Assembly: GCA_038373885.1 (NCBI GenBank)
Contig: JAWZYV010016058.1
Coordinates: 1,116,001 to 1,180,000 of the forward strand
Reading direction: 5' to 3'
DNA: 64,000 nucleotides
DNA from: Cheiracanthium punctorium
Taxonomy: Eukaryota > Arthropoda > Arachnida > Araneae > Cheiracanthiidae
Shown: positions 11,558-21,753 of the stretch, in pieces
Numbering within the stretch: the stretch's first letter is position 1
Layout of the letters: each line of letters opens with the position of its first letter
Translations under genes and position numbers: made by a program
The notes under the pieces: model-generated
Seen by the model: the letters and a program-made list of their open reading frames with translations, nothing else
What the model was told of the DNA's origin: nothing
Database searches by the model: none

Positions 11558-11710
11558 ATTGATGCAGAATTCCTTAAAATATTCCCGGATGATGCTGGAA
11601 ATTTTCTCGGACTTTTCCCTTTCTTTTTTATACTCCTCGCATCTATAAGTACGTTTCCAGAAGCAGGCAGATATAAAAAGAGCTTTCCTGAAGAACTAGA
11701 TGATTTGAGA
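11558..11710 (+). CDS. Second exon (B) of the SAM-family gene
   Basis: After the acceptor ATATTTCAG the phase-0 frame reads IDAEFLKIFPDDAGNF, then a hydrophobic stretch LGLFPFFFILLASI, then EAGRYKKSFPEELDDLR. The (E)IDAEFL segment is where a SAM domain would carry its conserved E-I-D-G-x-x-L line, so this exon plausibly completes the fold begun in exon A. The exon is 51 codons. I chose the end at AGA|GTGAAT because that leaves phase 0, matching exon C; the donor is weak. TCTATAA|GTACGT at about 11650 is an alternative. The hydrophobic stretch is unusual for this position and may mark decay. Confidence 0.45.
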
Positions 11711-13368
11711 GTGAATATATACAGTAACATATATTTTATTTCTTAATTGCTTAATGATAATGCAGTTGTTTCAGAATTTTACTTTGATAAATGTCACTTC
11801 TTCTTTCTTACAAATAAATATTACTGTGCTTTCTTGAACTAGGTAAATCTTTGTTTCTTCAAATTCATGTATTAAATGAGGGGTCATACTTGTCCTGAAA
11901 TTGCCTTTTTTATAAAATGTAACAGATTTTTAGTATAGTTTCTTGTTTAATATTTTAATTGATCCACTTAAAATTTTGAATGATGCTATAATTTTAAGAC
12001 CAAGACACGTACGGTACGACACTTCTGTAACAGTTACTTTATTTAAAAAGCTCCAAATGCATTGTTACTAATAATAAACTGCTAAAGAAAAGAAAATATC
12101 AATATCAGGGTTTCTTACATTCATAAAGAGTTAATTTTTGCATTAGTTAAAAAAATTTTGTGCATTTATTACTATAGAATCTTATTTTATGTATTTTTCA
12201 TGTAGCAATTCTTTTCAATTACATTTAGAAAATGACTGACACTTAGTTCAATACGCTTTGTTTTTGTTTTTCTCTAAATTGGGCAAATTTATTAAAAACT
12301 CTTTGGAAATATGGCATAAAAATATGGCAATTGTATAAATTTCCTTTATTGTTTGCATAAGTTGGATTTTAAAATACTTGTTATCGATATTTTTTTTCTA
12401 AAAAAATTATCAGCATTATCAATGTTGGCAGAATTATTAACAGTAACTGGAATAGGGAAGAAAAAAATTTGTTAGTGAATTTTAAATTTGAGAAATTTTT
12501 AATGGAATTTTCATATCATGTTCCTCTGTTGATACATATTTACTCTCTTTGCATTATACTTATACACCATATAGCAGCAAATGAAAAATATGTGAAAAAA
12601 GTGTTTTCTAATGATTTTATGCTATTAATCAAAATAAAAGTAAACTATTGCATAAAAATTTGCAAATGTATTTATGAAGCAAAAGTACTTAGATGTGTGT
12701 CTCCTCTTAAAGAAAGGGTAATGATGAAAGAAAAATCTGGCATGAGAAAAATCCTTTCCAAAGGTATATTTAAGAACTCATTCAAAGTTATTTTATTGCT
12801 GTTCTATGTGCAGGAATAATTAAAATGAAAGTATGTTCCGAAGATTTGTGCAAAATTTTCAATTTTAAATGTTGACATTAAAGTAAGAAAATTAAATTAA
12901 AAAAAATCTAATAAAGTCACATTTTTAAGTATGAAAAACGTTATCAGGAATTATTTAACAACTTCCACCCCCCCTCCCCCTACCCATACACACACCACAT
13001 AAAGAAAGCGGTGCTGTGCATTATCTTTCTAAAAGGGGAATGTGTTTCCTTTTTTGAGATACTCATTTTATGTATTAATAATTATGAGCAATGAGTTACA
13101 CACTAATTTTTAAAAGAATTGCCGTTTGTATTGCAAAATGCTGTTATGTTTAATTAAATGGTATGTCGTTCAAGTTTCAGAAGATCAAAAGACGAAGTTC
13201 TGATCTGATGTGCTATTCAGATAGATCAGGGTAAAATTATTACAGTCATTTAAAACTTATCAAAAGTTACAAAATAGTTATTTAGATGTTTTTGTGAAGT
13301 ACACAGCATTAAAAGAAATGTTTTCAATATTTTGTGATATATTAAAATAATCTTTTTTCACTTTACAG
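11711..13368 (+). other. Intron B-C
   Basis: AT-rich, ending in a polypyrimidine tract and acceptor (CTTTTTTCACTTTACAG, AG at 13367-13368). An open frame of 116 codons at 12469-12819 lies inside. It is lysine- and isoleucine-rich low-complexity sequence with no family resemblance, and I regard it as chance. Confidence 0.45.
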
Positions 13369-13707
13369 GGAAATGGCGCGTTGGATGAGGCTGTTGAAAA
13401 CATTGCTGAGACAGGACCGTACGTTTTATGTACAGGAGAAAGATTCCACTACAATAATATACTCTTAGTTTTAGACAAACACGTAGTTGAAATTAGCCAA
13501 TGTCCTTTAAAGACTTTTGATAACTTGTTTAACTGTTTTTATGCTGTCAACATAAAATATCCAGAGCCCAGAAGTAGAAATCAAATATGCTTGATAGCTA
13601 ACACCGATTATATCTTGTCTCGGAAATTAAGCATTATTGTTCAACAAATAAATTTTTTAAATATTTGTTTGTTAAAGAGAATTTTATATGCGATATTTAC
13701 AAATTAA
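13369..13707 (+). CDS. Terminal exon (C) of the SAM-family gene
   Basis: The phase-0 frame after the acceptor reads GNGALDEAVENIAETGPYVL, then CTGERFHYNNILLVLDKHVV, then a Cys-Phe-Tyr-Ala-Val segment ending VNIKYPEPRSRNQICL, and stops at 13705-13707. The layout (a P-ϕ-V-ϕ-x-G start, a strand with ϕ-V-ϕ-D-K, a D-x-x-F-x-x-F segment, then ϕ-x-Y-P and a short tail) resembles the C-terminal part of an uncharacterised protein family common in arthropods and fish, often annotated as SAM-domain-containing protein 3-like. Its function is unknown. In-phase joining to exon B and the clean acceptor support a real exon. A likely poly(A) signal lies 370 bp downstream. Confidence 0.6.
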   Translation, partial: GNGALDEAVENIAETGPYVLCTGERFHYNNILLVLDKHVVEISQCPLKTFDNLFNCFYAVNIKYPEPRSRNQICLIANTDYILSRKLSIIVQQINFLNICLLKRILYAIFTN

Positions 13708-14072
13708 TTTCACCAAAATGTAATAGCAGTTGATAGAAAATCATATCTTGTATTTTTAAAAAGATAATTTTGAGTGTATTTAATAGATTAGAATTTATAT
13801 AGTATATATATAGTTTTAAATTTAGTTGTAGTGCATTTATTTCTTTTTGGAATTCATTTTTAGCTTGGAACCAGTGTAATTTTTTTATTAGCAGATCTTT
13901 ATGAATATTTATTACTTTAACTACTTGTTAAATTATTTACTATTAAGATTTTTTTTAATTTTTTACTATGGTTGTCATAGTAATTCAAGAAATGTAATAC
14001 TTAGATATACACAGGGGTTGCAATGAATGGATTTATGCAATGAATGGATGTAAAATGCATTTTGTTTGTTCA

Positions 14073-14078
14073 AATAAA
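14073..14078 (+). terminator. Candidate poly(A) signal AATAAA
   Basis: AATAAA in CAAATAAAAGTATAAAG, 366 bp after the stop codon of exon C. A closer AATAAA (about 13648) lies inside the coding exon. The AT-rich composition makes chance occurrences common. Confidence 0.3.
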
Positions 14079-14384
14079 AGTATAAAGATATAGTGTTGAT
14101 TTTTGTTAAAGTTCTAATGCTTTAAATGGGAAATGAAAGTCATTTTCTCTTTCCTTATCTATTTTTTTCTCCATGATTATGGAACTAGTGTAATTTTCAA
14201 ACTGATTCAGTCAGTGAAGATTAATAGATATAGAAAACTCAAATATTTACAGCTTGAGGACCATAAAATTTGTGCAAATAAGTGGTAAGTAGTGTCTTTT
14301 GGTGCCTATCCTTTAAGGATGAAGTAACTATTGAGATTTCAGGCTTAAACTATATTAGAAATAAGTTGGATGAAATTTTTTTTA

Positions 14385-14640
14385 AAGAATTATTGAAAAA
14401 AAGACACTATTGTAAGACACCAGGACTTCTGTTTAAATAAATTATTAAGGGATTGTTTTAAAATGTATAACTATTGAATATAGAGAGTTACAAGGATTAT
14501 ATATTTTTTAATTTATCTCTTCTACATTAAACAGTTTGAGACACTTTGAGAGTGATTATTTTACGTAAACAAAAAAGATAGACATATTGTGAGTTATTGT
14601 TATTCACATATAAAAAATAACTGATAATCATTCTATCTAT

Positions 14641-14729
<89 letters not shown>

Positions 14730-15031
14730 ATTTTCTTTTTCAGTATATATGTATATAGAATGATTTTCTTTTCAGTAATTCAAAAAGTTTCTTTTTAAGA
14801 ATTATTGAAAAAAAGACACTATTGTAAGACCTGTTTAAATAAATTATTAAAAGGATTGTTTTAAAATGTATAACTATTGAATATAGAGTTACAAGGCTTA
14901 CATACTTTTAAATTTATCTCTTCTACATTAAACAGTTTGACACTTTGAGAGTGATTATTTTACTTAAACAGAAAAGAAAGACATACTGCAAGTTATTTTT
15001 ATTTAGATATAAAAATGATTGATAGTCATTC
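14385..15031. repeat. Duplicated ~240-bp block flanking a CA/TA microsatellite
   Basis: AGAATTATTGAAAAAAAGAC begins at 14386 and again at 14800. Each is followed by about 230 bp of near-identical sequence, including TACATTAAACAGTTTG and GAGAGTGATTATTTTAC, and both end in CATTCT. Between the two copies lie (CA)10 at 14641-14660, (TA)32 at 14661-14724, and a short repeated GAATGATTTTCTTTT. This looks like a segmental duplication seeded at the microsatellite. Confidence 0.9.
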
Positions 15032-15894
15032 TTTAGAGTTACAATTTTATGTTGTAAATTTTCTCTGCATAAGAGTAGCGCCTAGACTTTCACCATGAAA
15101 AATTGGCAAAAACTTGAACGACTATTACGCGAGTAAACACGTACATCTTTAAAAATATAATTATTCAGTAATGTGTATTACAAATTCACCCATTTGTTTA
15201 TTTCCCACTTTTTTTTAAGTAGTTTTGCTTCGGTCATTCACGAGCATTCAAGGAAATTTAGTCTCCTTCCGCCTCCCTTCCGTAATCCACTCTCGACTCG
15301 AAATCGGTAATTTACTTCAATTTTTTAAACTAACATATATTATCTTTTAAAGTTTAATAAATTGTTGCAGATACCCTCCCTTCTCTCTTCTTACAAACAG
15401 TTTTAAATGTACTTTGTTGTTTTAGAATTGATAAGAAAGTATTTATTATTAATGCAGGTATGTACTTTATAAATTATACTACTAATAATATTTCAATATA
15501 AATCATGTGTTTAATTTACGCAGTTACGCTTTTATATTAGTAATCGTGACGTACTTTGCAGAATCATGCTGCTATACGGAAAATAATTTTATTTTCAAAG
15601 TACTTTTCATCAATATGAAATATCACTTAATATTATCCCAATTAAATTGTTTTATTGAAAAGGTGTTCAGCACATAGTATTTTTACAAATACTCATTTTT
15701 TTTTTTTTTTTTTTTTTAATAAAAGGTACAAAATCATTGTACTAAAAGGCTTTTTCAAATGTGCAAATGCTCAGGATAGGAATAAAAATAAATAAAACGA
15801 AACAAAAATAAAAGTATTTTTAAGAAAATCGCTTTTTTGAGATTAAAAATTAATCAGAAAAAGAGCGAAATCATATCTTAAATTATTTTTCCTA
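15032..15894. other. Intergenic sequence with a poly-T run
   Basis: No gene is visible. A T-run lies at about 15699-15718, followed by A-rich sequence. Confidence 0.4.
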
Positions 15895-16092
15895 AAAGGA
15901 GCGTTTCCTATAAAACGCTCCTTTTAATATTAAAAAGTAATGTAAAAGGAGCGAAATTATTTAATGTAAAAGGAGCGAAAATCGCTCCGAAAATTTCGCT
16001 CCGCTCAGTGATCGAAAAACGCTCCTAAAGGAGAAGCTCACTTTCAAGTACGGAAAGGAGCGAAAAATCGCTCCGACTGATCGAATTTCGCT
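15895..16092. repeat. GGAGCG/CGCTCC cluster with nested palindromes
   Basis: Within 180 bp there are eight exact copies of GGAGCG or its complement CGCTCC (about 15898, 15917, 15948, 15972, 15983, 15997, 16020 and 16057, plus a ninth at 16069), in an AT-rich neighbourhood. They pair into palindromes: AAAAGGAGCGTTT with AAACGCTCCTTTT around 15907-15915, and AGGAGCGAAAA with TCGCTCC at 15971 and 16056. This may be the dense terminal repeat of an unrecognised transposon or a homotypic binding-site cluster. Confidence 0.7.
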
Positions 16093-16503
16093 CGTTCGGT
16101 TTAAGCGTGTGGAGTCTTGGGCACACATGCTTACGGATGAAGAGGGGCTTTAAAGAAATGTATTGCATATTATTATTTAAATTAATACAAATTTACATGT
16201 CATAAACCACTCCTGTATAAATATTAACTCTGTAATTATCCTATTATATAGTTACGCTGATCCGCGATTCACTCTCTAACAAATCCGGTACCGCTACTTC
16301 CAAACAGAACTTTTACCGTCATTAATCCAATCAGATTAAAAAGTTACTGTGTAAAACTTTAATGAAATTCATACAGTTCGTGCGATCGGCTTGAAAAATT
16401 TCATAATTATGTAAAAAATATATATATAAACGATCTGCACTATTTTAAAAATCTGAAAATCCACCTTCTCTCTTTTTTAAGCGATTTTCAGCTTTATTTT
16501 ATT

Positions 16504-17075
16504 GCTCATTTAATCGCGGTGTTTCCAGTAAAATCAAAATCAAACGTCAATAACAGAGCTTGATCCGTGATTAAGTCCGTGATTAAATTACAAGACAGTC
16601 GGAACACGTACTCAACTTCCCTCACTATTTTTAGGAGAGTCCAATGTCACTTAGGTTAAATGTTTATCTTGCATTTCATTGTTTACATCAATAATACTAT
16701 AAGGACGTTTTGGCAACCAACTATGTTTCAAGAATATTATTTTTCCCATTCCAATTTTAATGAACTAACGCATTATGTAGTAGCTGTCTGGTGTTATAAA
16801 ATAAAGTAAAGACAACTTCTACATAATTCGTTAGTTCATTAAAATTGGAATGATAAAAATAATATTCTTGAAACATTAGAAGCCAAAAAGTCCTTATAGT
16901 ATTTTTCATGTAAACAATGAAATGTAAGGTAAATATTTAATCAAAGTGGCATTGGGCCCTCCTAAAAATAGTGAGGAAAGTTGAGTATGTGTCCAGACTG
17001 TATTGCTGTAAACTAGGCCTCAGTTACTGATGTTTGAGTTTGATTTTACTGGAAAATTAGCACGATTAAATGCGC
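16504..17075. mobile_element. Foldback element with ~270-bp inverted arms
   Basis: The left arm, 16504-16784, is inversely repeated at 16813-17075 with scattered mismatches. Checkpoints are GTACTCAACTTCCCTCACTA with its complement near 16980, TTTCATTGTTTACAT with ATGTAAACAATGAAAT, and CCAATTTTAATGAACTAACG with CGTTAGTTCATTAAAATTGG. The spacer is only about 28 bp. There is no coding capacity. No target duplication could be fixed because the outer ends fade. Confidence 0.85.
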
Positions 17076-17221
17076 GACCAAATTTATCAGTAAAGCTCTA
17101 TTCCGTCCTAAAGATTAAAACAAAATTAAAATAACTAGTTGAAAAGAACAGTTGTCTAAGATAAAATAAAATTAAATCCCAGTTGGATTCAGTGATGATG
17201 ATTCCCCTTCTATGATCTGTG

Positions 17222-17459
17222 GGCCTCCCACCATGGCCCAGTACACAAGGGGCTGAAAATGGTAGATGGCTGAAGAGTAAAAGTCTAGAGTTCTGGGCTA
17301 CCGCGCGGCTATCGATCTAACGGTCTGGGGTTTCGGGCGGTTTCGCTGGATGTCTATCCTGAATACGCGGAAGAACACCTGAAAAAGTCCTCCGACCAAG
17401 GCATTCCGACTTGGCAGATACCTTGAGTGCAGGTTTGCAATAAATGCACTACACTACTC
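17222..17459. mobile_element. SINE-like insertion with 13-bp direct repeats
   Basis: A GC-richer 238-bp segment starting GGGCCTCCCACCATGGCCC is bounded on both sides by a perfect 13-bp repeat, TCTATGATCTGTG (17209-17221 and 17460-17472). Long, exact direct repeats of this size are typical of retroposed sequences. The right part ends AATAAATGCACTACACTAC, a possible tail, which would put the element on the + strand. I could not place Pol III A and B boxes with confidence, so its origin (tRNA, 5S, LINE fragment or processed copy) is open. Confidence 0.7.
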
Positions 17460-17472
17460 TCTATGATCTGTG

Positions 17473-18088
17473 AGGTTTCCCTGCTCACCTAGGTCTTTGA
17501 ATAATCTGCCGGTTTAGCGGAGTGTTCAAAGATCCACGCTAAGAAATTACACATGTAAGAGAAGAGGAATCTTCTCAAAATCGCCTTTTCAGTAATGAAT
17601 GATGAGAGCAACCATCCTAAACCTGGTTTCAGACGATAAGTATTATTTAATCAAAATTTTTAATTTAAAAAGATCCATTTTTCTTACAAAATTTCTCGCA
17701 TATTGCCTCCTGCCGTTGAAACTTTTCAGGATCCTCCACTGTCTTAGTTTTACCCTAACTACAACATCTTTCCAGAAAAATTAACTTCCCACAATGAACT
17801 GCAAAATTTTTGTTTGTTGTTTTTGTGTTATGTGTCAGTTCATTTATGTAAATATGTATACATGGTAGAAAAACTTTTCAACCTGTAAAGAATTAAAGAA
17901 ATTGTTACGTAAAGAAATACACAGAAATAGAGCAATTTATATAAAGCCAAAAATTTTATCTTAGATTTCGAAGCATTTAAATTTATACCGGCTCACATGG
18001 AAATCGTCAGTTTGTCATCGATTTATTATTTTATTAATTCTGCTTTTAATTGAACAATACGAATTTTAATTTCTATTTTATTCTATAT
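17473..18088. other. AT-rich sequence, no features
   Basis: Nothing is recognisable. An ATG-started frame at 17599 looks non-coding. Confidence 0.4.
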
Positions 18089-18440
18089 TAGCTGATGTAC
18101 CCGCTCATCACACGGGAATAGAGATTACTTTAACAATTGGTTAAACTAAGCTGCCAAATAGGCGAAAAAGTAAATAAGTAAAATTTCCAATTACCTAAAT
18201 TAAAAAAGAAAGATTAATTTTAGTGTAATTGTTTGAAATATGAAGTTCAAATCGAAGAGATGTTGCAAATCAAAGCCATGATATATAAACACATGGAGAG
18301 AGAGGTGGGGATTTTCGTTTGATTATTTTGAGAAATCGCAAAATTATTAAATGTTTAATTTGAATTTCGAGTAATTTATTTTTACATATACATAACATGT
18401 TATAACTAGCTGCGTATCAGTTCTTCACGACGAAGAAAGT
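18089..18440 (-). repeat. Two reversed ends of the CAGCTAGT element family
   Basis: TAGCTGATGTACCCGCTCATCACACGG (written here in two parts: TAGCTGATGTACCC at 18089 and GCTCATCACACGG) and ACTAGCTGCGTATCAG at 18405 are reverse-orientation versions of the terminus CCGTGCGAAGAACGGGTACxxCAGCTAGT (shown in parts elsewhere). Each should mark the end of one dispersed element lying to its right. Confidence 0.55.
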
Positions 18441-18714
18441 AATGATTTTTTTTTACACATGCATTTTAAATTATTCCAGCTATACGGAAACTGAAAAAAA
18501 TGCAGAAAACTTTTACTCGAACCTAGCGTTATGGATATTAAAATATGCTGTCATAGCTTGCTCAATTGTCACACGATGACCCAAAAGCTATATTGGCAGT
18601 GTTAACGATCGGGTGACAACCCTTTCTTCTTTCAATACACATAAATTAAAAAAAGTTTTAGTTAATTAAGTAATTTAATTTTTCCTATTCATCCTAAAAT
18701 AAATTTTTAAGGAG

Positions 18715-18903
18715 TCGTAATAGCCTGGTGTGCAGAAAGGGAAAGGATTCGTTTTCACATCTCGGCTGATCAAAAACCGCTATATGTACATGGCGCAAAC
18801 GTGAACGATCAATCTGTGGGTCCGCAGCTCCTCTAGCTGTATATAGGCTGGTATACGGATGAGAGTTGCGGATCCGGAAATAACATCCTTTTGGGTGATG
18901 CCC
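18715..18903. other. GC-rich island of unknown identity
   Basis: About 190 bp starting GTCGTAATAGCCTGGTG and including CTCGGCTGATCAAAAACCGC and GGTCCGCAGCTCCTC. It is clearly richer in GC than its surroundings and abuts the TA-flanked element that begins at 18904. It looks like a short retroposed or transposon-derived sequence, but no family, box or direct repeat is evident. Confidence 0.4.
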
Positions 18904-19372
18904 TACACTAAAAAAAATTTTGTGGATTACTAAGAAATCTCTTTGAAAAAGATGCTATAACTTTTCTTAGTATTGCTGCTAAATAAAATCATGTAAACAA
19001 CTGGCAAACATGGCTTTAGAAGTAATACTAAAAAAAGTTATGGCATCATACTAAAGAAATCTGGAGTGCCTCCACTCGACTTTCCGAAGACTTACGATTA
19101 GATCATTACCAAGCATTTAAATAAATTTTAATCGATGAATAATTCAAACATAATACCAAATTGAAACTCAATTGAGTGCACCATTTAAACGCTAGCACAC
19201 TTTCAAGACTTTCTCCCCATACACTATAATGTCAAAGAAATCTTTGTCGTAGCCCTGTAGAAAAACTATAAGTCCTATATACACCAAAATCAGTACCGGT
19301 CTTGCGACGGTGGTTTATAACATGTCCAATTTGAGCTCAATCGAATGATCCGTTTAGGAGCTATCGTGTTCA

Positions 19373-19418
<46 letters not shown>

Positions 19419-19634
19419 TACACACACACATACATTCATCTCGTAAAAACAGCATAAATGAATTCAGAAGACCTCAAAACGTGTAAATACATCAAAGTCT
19501 CGAAGTCGAATTTTTTCATGATTACAATACTTTCCTTACATTGTGCATGTTCGGAAAGTAACAAGTAATGGAATCATTGTTTTCTAGAGATTTCTTGGTA
19601 ATCAACTGATTTTTTTTTTTTTTTAAGAGTGATA
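18904..19634. mobile_element. TA-flanked element with inverted ends and an internal hairpin
   Basis: The left end, TA then CACTAAAAAAAATTTTG, with GGATTACTAAGAAATCT at about 18924, is mirrored by AGATTTCTTGGTAATCA at about 19587 and a T-run ending AAGAGTGA then TA at 19633. Inside, GATGCTATAACTTTTC (arm 18951-18977) pairs with 19021-19047 over 27 bp with about three mismatches. The TA flanks suggest a Tc1/mariner-type MITE. A second repeat with a CA microsatellite (19375-19434, after CTATCGTGTTCAC) is nested in it. Confidence 0.55.
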
Positions 19635-20280
19635 AATTGTAGGGAAAAAAAGATTCTCCACGCTCTAGACGATCCCCAAGTCTGGCATAATAGCTATAAA
19701 TCAGTCCCGTACTGCTAAGCTGTCAGTATTCGGCTATTAAAAAAAAAAAAAAAAAAAAAAAAATCAAATTATTAAGCAGAAAAGCGTAATTTAAAATGCA
19801 GACTTTTTCTAAGAAGGAAATCGTTCCAAGTGAGTTAAAAGGTTAACTCTAACAAATTATACGTCATAATCTATATAGGTTTGCAAATTTTTGCGATTTT
19901 AAATCGTTTGAAATAGCTTCTCGAAATTATTAAACTTTTACTTCTTTTAAGAATATTAAAACGAATAAATTGTTTTCGCCTAAATAAAGCATTGATATAA
20001 GGATTAATATATATTAAGCATTTCAGTGGTCCAATTCCGAAGGATTTTTTTTTTGGATTACATGTGGGAATGGCGCCAGTTGTAAGTCATACATTTAAAT
20101 TTGACAAAAATTTGTGCTCATGTTTTTTTAACCATTACCGTTGACAAATTAACAGCGCTTCGCTTTTGATTACTCCCTCTAACTGCATAAAGATGCGCAA
20201 AATGATAGAGAGAAGACGTAGGCGACCTTAAAATTTTGAAAATCCACCCGTTTCCCCAAAAATACTAAAATTCAGAGCCA
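19635..20280. other. Intergenic sequence with a poly-A run
   Basis: Contains an A-run at about 19740-19762. No gene or repeat structure is otherwise visible. Confidence 0.4.
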
Positions 20281-20494
20281 AATGCGATAATAAGCCAAAT
20301 ATTATCTCATTCCAAATATTATCGCTTATTATCGCATGGGAAAATCGGGACTTTGTAAAGGGCCCCCAATTTCAAATTTTCTGAAATAGACTTCTTTTAT
20401 ATCAAATTTTTTTGAAAAAAAAAAAAAATTCACGGATGGGGGCCCCCAAAATTCATCAATGTCCGGGGCCCCTGTTGGTCATAATCAGGCCCTG
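20281..20494. repeat. Decayed hAT-like fragment with a hairpin
   Basis: ATGCGATAATAAGC near 20286 pairs with GCTTATTATCGCAT near 20323. The segment continues through two GGGCCCCC blocks to GGGGCCCCTG and ends ATCAGGCCCTG at 20494. Related text (CTTATCGCATGAGCAAATCGG, then AAAGGGGCCC) occurs at about 22381-22437. The CAGGGCC-type end suggests hAT ancestry, but there is no matching left terminus. Confidence 0.35.
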
Positions 20495-20629
20495 CTTACA
20501 TTTAGCAATTTAAGTCGGTAAAATTATTAAATATAGATAATTTAAATTTAATTAAATTCATTTAATTCAATTTAAGTCAATGCGCCAGTGGGTCCTAATC
20601 TTGCGCGCAAAACTTTGTATAAGCGCTGA

Positions 20630-20798
20630 CAGGGGCGTAGCCAGAAATTTTTCATGGGGGGGTTACGACTACTGCAATTCACATATATGCATACATGTGT
20701 GTGATAAGGGAGTGAAGAATATACATTTTGTATAGCAAAAAATTCCTCATGGGGGGGGTTATGACCCCCTAACCCCCCCCCCCTTGGCTACGCCCCTG
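20630..20798. mobile_element. hAT-type MITE, 169 bp, copy 2 (inverted)
   Basis: Ends CAGGGGCGTAGCCA and TGGCTACGCCCCTG, flanked by the perfect 8-bp duplication AGCGCTGA (20622-20629 and 20799-20806). The interior is the reverse complement of the element at 4042-4209: here ATTTTTCATGGGGGGGTTAC comes first and TTATGACCCCCTAACC last. Two copies with different 8-bp duplications establish it as a mobile family. Confidence 0.92.
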
Positions 20799-21301
20799 AG
20801 CGCTGAGCATTCAAATAATACAATATATTCACATAAAAACGATCCAAAAGAATTACTTTCAATAAACTTCTGCCGCAAGAATTTATGAAACTTCGAATTT
20901 CAGTCAAAATGGAAAATTTTCAGATTTTGGTCTTATAAATCTAAAAGCGCATGCAACTTGCGTCAACTATACATGCATTTTTTTATAAGTGCTAGTACAT
21001 GTCTTTCAAAGGACTCCTCTTTTGCCTTAGCAACTTGAAGGCGCAAGCTATGGTTAAGCCTTAAAAATGACAAAAAAAAAAAAAAAAAAAAAAAGAAATA
21101 AAATGTCTGTTTTTGTGACCTTCAGTGACTTTGCGTCGATAACCTGCCACAGATTTCTCATATTTCATGAAGTTCTATCGTCTAACATTATAGATGTGAA
21201 ATAAATATCATGGCAAGTTGTTCCCGCAAAGAGTTTTTGACCACAGCATTTTCTATGTCTGAGAAAAATGCCCACTTTTGTGTGCTGCACGGACTTTTTT
21301 A

Positions 21302-21745
21302 CAGGCCTTTAGCCAAAGGGGTGCCAGGTGGGGCTGAGCCCCATCCCCCTTAGAAAATTTCACATAAAAAAAGTTTAATGCAGATTCTTTGAAAAATTTT
21401 TGTATATAAGGTAAAGTTATCAAAGTTTTATATATCAAAGTTTTATATATACATTTTCTTTGTAATACTCTGTCATTTTTGTTTTGTGTTCTTATCTTCC
21501 AAATATGATCTTGACAACTTTAAATCCATTCTGTTTAAGACAAGGAACTTTTACTTCTTGGAAGCCGTTTGGACTTTTCAGAATTTATTTAATTATAAAC
21601 TTATGCTATTATTTAATGAAGAGAAATATAGATAAAAATGTTATTCAAAAAAATATAGGATGCCACCCCACTTAAGTTAGGGTGCCCTCCCCCCTGAAAA
21701 AAAGAGGGTTCCCCCCCCTGAATAGAAAATCTGGCTACGGGTCTG
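21302..21745. mobile_element. Larger hAT-type element, 444 bp
   Basis: The left end CAGGCCTTTAGCCAAAGG and the right end ATCTGGCTACGGGTCTG form an imperfect inverted pair that resembles the ends of the 168-bp MITEs (CAGRCCCGTAGCCA against CAGGGGCGTAGCCA). The element is flanked by the perfect 8-bp duplication CTTTTTTA (21294-21301 and 21746-21753). The interior carries GGGGCTGAGCCCC and CCCTCCCCCCTG blocks. Short frames inside are not coding. Confidence 0.8.
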
Positions 21746-21753
21746 CTTTTTTA

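Noticed and set aside
12469..12819. 116-codon + strand frame in intron B-C
   Set aside because: Low-complexity, Lys/Ile/Leu-rich, no splice borders, no family features.
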